Assembly (NCBI GenBank): GCA_035545535.1
Contig: DASZYF010000074.1
Span: forward strand, 1-64,000
Direction: 5' to 3'
DNA from: DASZYF01 sp035545535
GTDB lineage: Bacteria > Actinomycetota > Actinomycetes > Mycobacteriales > CAJCIY01
Length of the DNA stretch: 64,000 nt
A program made the position numbers and the translations under genes. Below the pieces are notes generated by a model that was given only the letters and a program-made list of their open reading frames with translations, was not told where the DNA came from and made no database searches. Numbering within the stretch: the stretch's first letter is position 1; every line of letters begins with the position of its first letter. Positions 59,445 to 64,000 of the stretch are shown here, piece by piece.

Positions 59445-60182
59445 TCAGGGGGCTGAGTAGCCGCCGTCCACGACGAGGGCGGATCCGGTGGTCCACGCCG
59501 CGGCGTCGCTGGCGAGGTAGGAGTACGCGCCCACGAGGTCGCCCGGGGCGCCGAGGCCGAGCGGGTGCTTCGCCTGGATGTTGTCGATCGCCTCGGGCGG
59601 CAGGCCCTCGTGCATCGAGGACAGGAAGGTGCCGGGGCACACGCAGTTCACCCGGATGCCGTCCTTCGCGTACTCGACGGCGGCGACCTTGGCGATCGAG
59701 ATGACGGCGGCCTTCGTCGCGCAGTACGGCCCGGAGTGCGACCACGCCGTCATCCCCGCCACCGATGCGGTCAGGATGATCGAGCCGGACCGCTGGGCGC
59801 GCATCACGCCGACGGCCGCGCTGATGCCGTTGACGGCGCCGAGCACGTTGACGCGGAACGCCTTCTCCCAGTCCGCCACGCCGAGGTTGTGGATGCGACC
59901 GCTTGGCGTGAGGATCCCCGCGTTGCTGATGAGCACGTCGAGCCGGCCGAACGCCTCCGTCGCGCGGGCCACGACGGCCTGCACCTGCGCGGGGTCGCCG
60001 ACGTCCGCGGTGACGGTCTCGACCGGACCGCGTGCAGCAGGTAGTGCAGCGACCGTCGCGTCCAGCGCGGCCGCGGAGACGTCGGACAGCACGAGCGCGG
60101 TGTCCGGCTCGGTGGCGAAGCGCGCCGACAGCGCGCTGCCGAGCGACCCGCCGGCTCCCAGGATGACGACCGATCGCGTCAT
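59445..60182 (-). CDS. SDR-family oxidoreductase
   Basis: 245 aa. Cofactor site VVILGAGGSLGSALSARFA, VLISNAGIL, catalytic Ser/Tyr/Lys in TASVAGM...YCATKAA, and the C-terminal ALVVDGGYS. It oxidises or reduces a hydroxyl/keto group. It overlaps the next SDR upstream (ATGA) and is convergent with TetR, 11 nt apart. Confidence 0.9.
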   Translation of the reverse strand: MTRSVVILGAGGSLGSALSARFATEPDTALVLSDVSAAALDATVAALPAARGPVETVTADVGDPAQVQAVVARATEAFGRLDVLISNAGILTPSGRIHNLGVADWEKAFRVNVLGAVNGISAAVGVMRAQRSGSIILTASVAGMTAWSHSGPYCATKAAVISIAKVAAVEYAKDGIRVNCVCPGTFLSSMHEGLPPEAIDNIQAKHPLGLGAPGDLVGAYSYLASDAAAWTTGSALVVDGGYSAP

Positions 60183-60946
60183 GCGAGCAGGTACCCCCCG
60201 TCGACGGACAGGACCGTGCCGGTCATGAACGCCGACGCGTCGGAGGCGAGGAACTGGTAGACGCCGGCGAGATCGGTGGGCGACCCCCAGCGCTTCTGCG
60301 CGGTGTGCGAGAGCACGCTGTCCTCGAGCTTGCTGTTCGCCTTCCACCCCTCGGCGAGGGGCGAGTCGAACCAGCCGGGCGCGACGACGTTGACGGTGAT
60401 GCCCTGCGGCGCGAGATCGAGCGCGAGGCCCTTCGCCAGGCCGATGAGGCCGGCCTTGGACGCGCTGTACGCCGCAAGCCCCGCGCGCGGCCGCTCCCCG
60501 AGCACCGACCCGGTGAACACGATGCGACCGCCTTCACCCATCACGCGGGCCGCGGCACGCGCGCCGAGGAACGCGCCGGTGAGGTTCACCTCGAGGACCT
60601 GCCGCCACACGTCGGGCTTCGTCGCGCGCGGCCCGCCGAACACCGGCGAGATGCCGGCGTTGCCGATCCAGACGTCGACGCCGCCCCACTCCGCGACCGT
60701 GGCGTCGGCGACGGCTTCGTTGAACTCGGCGTCGGTCACGTCGCCGCACGACACGATGCTCGGCCCCGACAGCTCGGCCGCGACCTCCTTGAGGTCCTTC
60801 TCGGTGCGGGCGACGAGCGACACCTTCGCGCCGGCGTTCGAGAACGCGTGCGCGAGCAGCTTGCCGAGGCCGCGGCTCGCGCCGGTGAGCACCACCCGCT
60901 TGTCGCGCACGTCGCCGGGCGTCGGGAACGCGGCGGGGATCTCCAT
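60179..60946 (-). CDS. SDR-family oxidoreductase
   Basis: 255 aa. VVLTGASRGLGKLLAHAFSNAGAKV, WIGNAGIS, catalytic YSASKAG, and TVLSVDGGYLLA at the end. First gene of the two-SDR operon. The start lies 38 nt from palindrome site 4. It presumably works in sequence with the second SDR in the catabolic route. Confidence 0.9.
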   Translation of the reverse strand: MEIPAAFPTPGDVRDKRVVLTGASRGLGKLLAHAFSNAGAKVSLVARTEKDLKEVAAELSGPSIVSCGDVTDAEFNEAVADATVAEWGGVDVWIGNAGISPVFGGPRATKPDVWRQVLEVNLTGAFLGARAAARVMGEGGRIVFTGSVLGERPRAGLAAYSASKAGLIGLAKGLALDLAPQGITVNVVAPGWFDSPLAEGWKANSKLEDSVLSHTAQKRWGSPTDLAGVYQFLASDASAFMTGTVLSVDGGYLLA

Positions 60947-60983
60947 GCGCCGTGCCTCGCCTTCCCGCGCTCCCGGCGGTCGT

Positions 60984-61001
60984 TTGTACCGATCGTTACA
61001 C
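60984..61001. promoter_or_regulatory. Shared regulon operator, site 4
   Basis: TTGTACCGATCGTTACAC: 16 of 18 positions agree with the ideal. It lies between the SDR operon and the E1 fusion gene. TACACT at 60997-61002 would be the E1 -10 hexamer only about 10 nt from the GTG, implying a very short or absent leader. The reverse strand reads GGTACAAA for the SDR side. Confidence 0.7.
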
Positions 61002-61011
61002 TACACGCTTC

Positions 61012-62991
61012 GTGGGTCCGGAAACGTCGCCGTTCGGCGCCGACGACCTGCTCGAGATGCACCGGCGGATGCTCGTGATCCGCGCCTTCGAGCAGCGCGT
61101 CTCGGTGCTGTACCGCGACGGCGAGGTGCCCGGCTTCGTGCACGTGTCGGTCGGGCAGGAGGCGGCCGCCGTCGGCGCGTGCTGGCCGCTCGGACCGGCC
61201 GACGTCATCACCTCGACGCATCGCGGGCACGGCCACTGCCTCGCGAAGGGCCTCGACCCGCTCGGCATGTTCGCCGAGCTCATGGGCAAGGCCGACGGCA
61301 CCAACCGCGGGCGCGGCGGCTCGATGCACATCGCCGACCCGGACATCGGCATCTTCGGCGCGAACGGCATCGTCGCCGCGGGCATCCCCATCGCGGTCGG
61401 CGCGGCGGCCGCGGCGCAGCTGCGCAGCAGCGACACCATCGCCGTCTCGTTCTTCGGCGACGGCGCCGTCGCGGCCGGCGCGTTCCACGAGGCCGTGAAC
61501 CTCGCCGCGGTGTGGAAGCTGCCGGTCGTGTTCTTCTGCGAGAACAACGGATTCGCGGAGTTCTCGCCCACGGCGACGCAGCACGCCGCACCGCTGGAGA
61601 AGCGCGCGGCCGGCTACGGCGTCGGGTACGCGGCGGTCGACGGCAACGACGTGGTCGCGACCGCGCGGCTGATGGCGGAGGTCGTGGCCGGTGTGCGTGC
61701 CGGCGGCGGGCCGGTCATCGTGGAAGCGTCAGTGCATCGCTGGCACGGCCACTACGAGGGCGACCCGCAGCGCTACCGCACCGAGGACGAACGCGCGGCC
61801 GGTGAGGCGCGCGACCCGCTGCTCGTGCACGCCGCGGTGCTGCGCGGCGCGGGCGTCGCGGACCGGGTCGGGCCGCTCGAGCTGGCGGTCGCGCGGCAGC
61901 TGGACGACGCCGTCGCGTCGGCACGCGCGCTGAGCGCGCCTGATCCGTCGACGCTGCACGACTACGTCGTGCGCGAACGGCCGGCGATCGCCGAGCCCGC
62001 GCCGGTCGCCGCCGACGCGCCGGTGTTCCGCACGATGGACGCCATCCGCACCGCGCTCGAGACCGAGATGGAGGCCGACGGGCGCGTGTTCATCGCCGGC
62101 ATCGACGTCGGCGAGGGCGGCAACGTCTTCGGCCTGACCCGCGGCCTGCGCGACCGCTTCGGCGATCGCGTCCGCGACACCCCCATCTCCGAGACCGCCG
62201 TCGTCGGCCTCGGGGTTGGTGCGGCGATGGCGGGCCTGCGCCCGGTGGTCGAGCTCATGTACCTCGACTTCCTCGGCGTCTGCTTCGACCAGCTGCTCAA
62301 CCAGGCGGCCAAGCTTCCGCTGATGACCGGTGGTCGGGCGCAGATGGGTCTCGTCGTGCGCACGCAGTTCGGCGCCGGACGGTCGTCGGGCAGCCAGCAC
62401 TCGCAGAGCCTCGAGGCGCTGCTCGCGCACGTGCCCGGCCTCACGGTCGTCATGCCCTCGACCCCCGCCGACACCTACGGCCTGCTGCGCGCGGCGATCC
62501 AGGACCCGAACCCGGTCGTGTTCATCGAGAACCGGTTGCTGTACGGGATGAAGGGTCCGCAACCGGCGGCCGATCACCTCGTGCCGATCGGGAAGTCCGC
62601 CGTGGTGCGTGAAGGCGCCGACGTCACGGTCGTCTCGGTGTCGCGCATGGTGCACGAGGCGCTGGCCGCTGCGGACGCGGTCGCCGCCGAGGGGATCTCG
62701 GTCGAGGTGATCGACCTGCGCACGGTCGCGCCCCTCGACATGGCACCGATCCTCGCGTCGGTCGAGAAGACCACCCGTCTCGTGATCGCGCACGAAGCGG
62801 TGGTGCCGTTCGGCATCGGCGCCGAGATCGCCGCGACCGTCGCGCGCGATGCGCTCTACGCGATCGACGCGCCCATCGAGCGCATCGGCGCGCAGGCGAC
62901 GCCGCCCCCGTACGCGCCCGAGCTCGAGAAGGCCTGGCTGCCCGACCGCAACGCCATCGCCGCCGCCGTCCGCCGGCTCTACGCGTTCTGA
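61012..62991 (+). CDS. 2-oxoacid dehydrogenase E1, alpha and beta subunits fused
   Basis: 659 aa. Residues 1-320 are the alpha part with the thiamine-diphosphate motif SFFGDGAVAAGAFHEAVNLAAVWKLPVVFFCENN near 150-180 and STHRGHGHCLAKG. Residues 340-659 are the transketolase-like beta part (GIDVGEGGNVFGLTRGL, RDTPISETAVVGLGVGAAM, and a C-terminal region with HEAVVPFGIGAEI). Usually these are two genes (pyruvate, branched-chain or acetoin dehydrogenase E1). No E2 or E3 gene is in the window, so partners must be elsewhere. GTG 61012 is the natural start. Confidence 0.9.
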   Translation: MGPETSPFGADDLLEMHRRMLVIRAFEQRVSVLYRDGEVPGFVHVSVGQEAAAVGACWPLGPADVITSTHRGHGHCLAKGLDPLGMFAELMGKADGTNRGRGGSMHIADPDIGIFGANGIVAAGIPIAVGAAAAAQLRSSDTIAVSFFGDGAVAAGAFHEAVNLAAVWKLPVVFFCENNGFAEFSPTATQHAAPLEKRAAGYGVGYAAVDGNDVVATARLMAEVVAGVRAGGGPVIVEASVHRWHGHYEGDPQRYRTEDERAAGEARDPLLVHAAVLRGAGVADRVGPLELAVARQLDDAVASARALSAPDPSTLHDYVVRERPAIAEPAPVAADAPVFRTMDAIRTALETEMEADGRVFIAGIDVGEGGNVFGLTRGLRDRFGDRVRDTPISETAVVGLGVGAAMAGLRPVVELMYLDFLGVCFDQLLNQAAKLPLMTGGRAQMGLVVRTQFGAGRSSGSQHSQSLEALLAHVPGLTVVMPSTPADTYGLLRAAIQDPNPVVFIENRLLYGMKGPQPAADHLVPIGKSAVVREGADVTVVSVSRMVHEALAAADAVAAEGISVEVIDLRTVAPLDMAPILASVEKTTRLVIAHEAVVPFGIGAEIAATVARDALYAIDAPIERIGAQATPPPYAPELEKAWLPDRNAIAAAVRRLYAF

Positions 62992-63000
62992 ACGCACGAA

Positions 63001-63030
63001 GCGGGGCCCCGGCCTGCGCCGGGACCCCGC
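63001..63030. terminator. Bidirectional terminator between E1 fusion and cold-shock gene
   Basis: GCGGGGCCCCGGC / GCCGGGACCCCGC, 12 of 13 pairs, 4-nt loop, 9 nt behind the E1 stop and 34 nt before the end of the convergent cold-shock gene. Confidence 0.8.
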
Positions 63031-63064
63031 GTCGTCGGCCCGCTGGGGCCGTGGCGTGCGTGGA

Positions 63065-63268
63065 CTAGATCGCGCGGACGTTCGTCGCCTGCGGACCCTT
63101 GTCGCCCTGCGTCACGTCGAACTCGACGGCCTGGTTCTCATCGAGCGAACGGTAGCCCGAACCGGAGATCGCGCTGAAGTGCACGAACAGGTCCTTGCTG
63201 CCGTCCTCGGGGGTGATGAAGCCGTACCCCTTCTCGCCGTTGAACCACTTCACAGTGCCCTGAGCCAT
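63065..63268 (-). CDS. Cold-shock protein (CspA family)
   Basis: 67 aa. MAQGTVKWFNGEKGYGFITPEDGSKDLFVHFSAI carries both RNA-binding motifs (KGYGFI and LFVHF). It binds single-stranded RNA as a chaperone. The ATG at 63266-63268 has AGAGGAAG upstream. The 186-nt gap to 63455 probably holds its long leader; no riboswitch recognised. Confidence 0.95.
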   Translation of the reverse strand: MAQGTVKWFNGEKGYGFITPEDGSKDLFVHFSAISGSGYRSLDENQAVEFDVTQGDKGPQATNVRAI

Positions 63269-63454
63269 GTGTCTTCCTCTCGGCTCTTGCTGCAGTCCGA
63301 TCACCTGGTCGGTGCGCCGGACTGCGATGGTCTTGCGGAGGTTCTCCGGCTGAGAACGTCTACTCCCGCTTGCTGTACCCGCGGGGCGATGAGCCTGACG
63401 AGAACTACGACCACGGGCATCGTACCCGCATCGGGGCCCGGTGGGGTCCGATCC

Positions 63455-64000
63455 TCAGCAGCCGAGCGTCCGGGCGATGACCATGTGCTGGATCTCGTTG
63501 GTCCCCTCGCCGATCTCGAGCACCTTCGCGTCGCAGTAGAACCGGGCCACCGGGGTGTCGAGCATGTAGCCGGTGCCCCCGTGGATCTGCACCGCCTCCG
63601 ACGCGGCCTGCACCGCCAGCCGGCTCGCCTTGAGCTTCGCCATCGACGCTTCCTTGAGGAACGGCTGCCCGGTGTCGCGCAGGTAGGCGGCCCGGTAGGT
63701 GAGCCAGCGGGCGGCCTCCAGCTCGGTGGCGATGTCGGCGAGCTTGAACTGCACGGCCTGGAACTTGGAGATCGGCTGCCCGAACTGCGTGCGGTTCTTC
63801 GCGTGCTCGGTGGCGAGGTCGAGCACCGCCTGCGTGAGCGAGAGCGAGAGCGCCGCGATGGAGATGCGCCCGACCTCGAGCGTCGCGAGGAACTGGTTGA
63901 TGCCCATCTCGGGATCGCCGACGAGGTGCTCGTCGGGGACGCGCACGTCGTCGAAGAACAGCTCGCGCGTGTCGAGGCCCTTCCAGCCGATGCCGCGCAT
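63455..64000 (-). CDS. Acyl-CoA dehydrogenase, C-terminal part (partial)
   Basis: The last 181 residues of an acyl-CoA dehydrogenase; the N-terminal part lies beyond the window. FAD-binding/dimer region TQFGQPISKFQAVQFKLADI, VQIHGGTGYMLDTPVARFYCDAKVLEIGEGTNEIQ (catalytic Glu expected in IGEGTNEI). It would do the first step of beta-oxidation, matching the acyl-CoA ligase/SDR context, but the regulon palindrome is not seen beside it within the window. Confidence 0.92.
   Translation of the reverse strand: MRGIGWKGLDTRELFFDDVRVPDEHLVGDPEMGINQFLATLEVGRISIAALSLSLTQAVLDLATEHAKNRTQFGQPISKFQAVQFKLADIATELEAARWLTYRAAYLRDTGQPFLKEASMAKLKASRLAVQAASEAVQIHGGTGYMLDTPVARFYCDAKVLEIGEGTNEIQHMVIARTLGC

Noticed and set aside
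63269..63454. Riboswitch or RNA thermosensor before the cold-shock gene
   Set aside because: No conserved aptamer core could be recognised; a long leader is expected for csp genes but I cannot support a specific element.

Overview
This window is a stretch of a very GC-rich actinobacterial chromosome, most likely class Actinomycetia. The support is the MurT/GatD pair, a tRNA-adenosine-deaminase-associated protein next to tadA, a deazaflavin (F420)-type nitroreductase, a WS/DGAT acyltransferase, frequent GTG starts and 1-8 nt gene overlaps. The species cannot be fixed from the sequence.

Layout. 0-7.7 kb: a tightly coupled phosphate-uptake operon (tail of a membrane protein, sortase-like protein, pstB, pstC, pstA, pstS) followed by a secreted Ig-like protein. 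The sortase-like protein has Gly where the catalytic Cys should be, while PstS carries an LPLTG motif plus a C-terminal membrane anchor. 7.7-13.9 kb: Rrf2 and TetR regulators, a deazaflavin nitroreductase with a double operator, a phosphodiesterase-like enzyme, an HD protein, and a permease fused to a flavin monooxygenase. 14-31 kb: mostly envelope and secreted functions: a large secreted protein with a papain-like cysteine-peptidase signature, a beta-propeller-like protein, a 47-aa membrane protein coupled to a cation/proton antiporter, a VOC protein, a GGDEL-EAL protein, a cupredoxin lipoprotein, an MFS pump with an HxlR regulator, WS/DGAT, a PHB-depolymerase-like esterase and a GH79-PASTA protein. 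31-41 kb: a PAP2/glycosyltransferase/deacetylase-like fusion with a polysaccharide deacetylase, a DMT transporter, gatD and murT, an M23 lipoprotein, DedA, tadA and tRNA-Ser(CGA).

41.2-47.6 kb, directly behind tRNA-Ser, is visibly less GC-biased. It holds secreted proteins of unknown role and a DUF2625 gene, and looks like an acquired island. 47.7-63 kb is a catabolic region: NTF2-like protein, Rieske oxygenase, Baeyer-Villiger monooxygenase, cyclase-family hydrolase, amidohydrolase, three SDRs, acyl-CoA ligase, a TetR regulator and a fused E1 alpha/beta 2-oxoacid dehydrogenase. They are arranged as four divergent gene pairs, and each divergent gap carries a version of the same 18-bp palindrome (ideal TTGTACCGATCGGTACAA) whose arms contain -10-like TACAAT-type hexamers. 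One of these sites lies directly in front of the TetR gene. This looks like a single-repressor regulon for an undescribed, probably alicyclic or polycyclic, substrate and is the strongest candidate for a new system here. A TasA-like/SipW pair and a CsbD/coiled-coil pair lie inside this region. The window ends in a cold-shock gene and a truncated acyl-CoA dehydrogenase.

Three families of dispersed intergenic palindromes recur through the window. One is exactly 57 bp in three copies and sits just behind stop codons, including one between murT and gatD.
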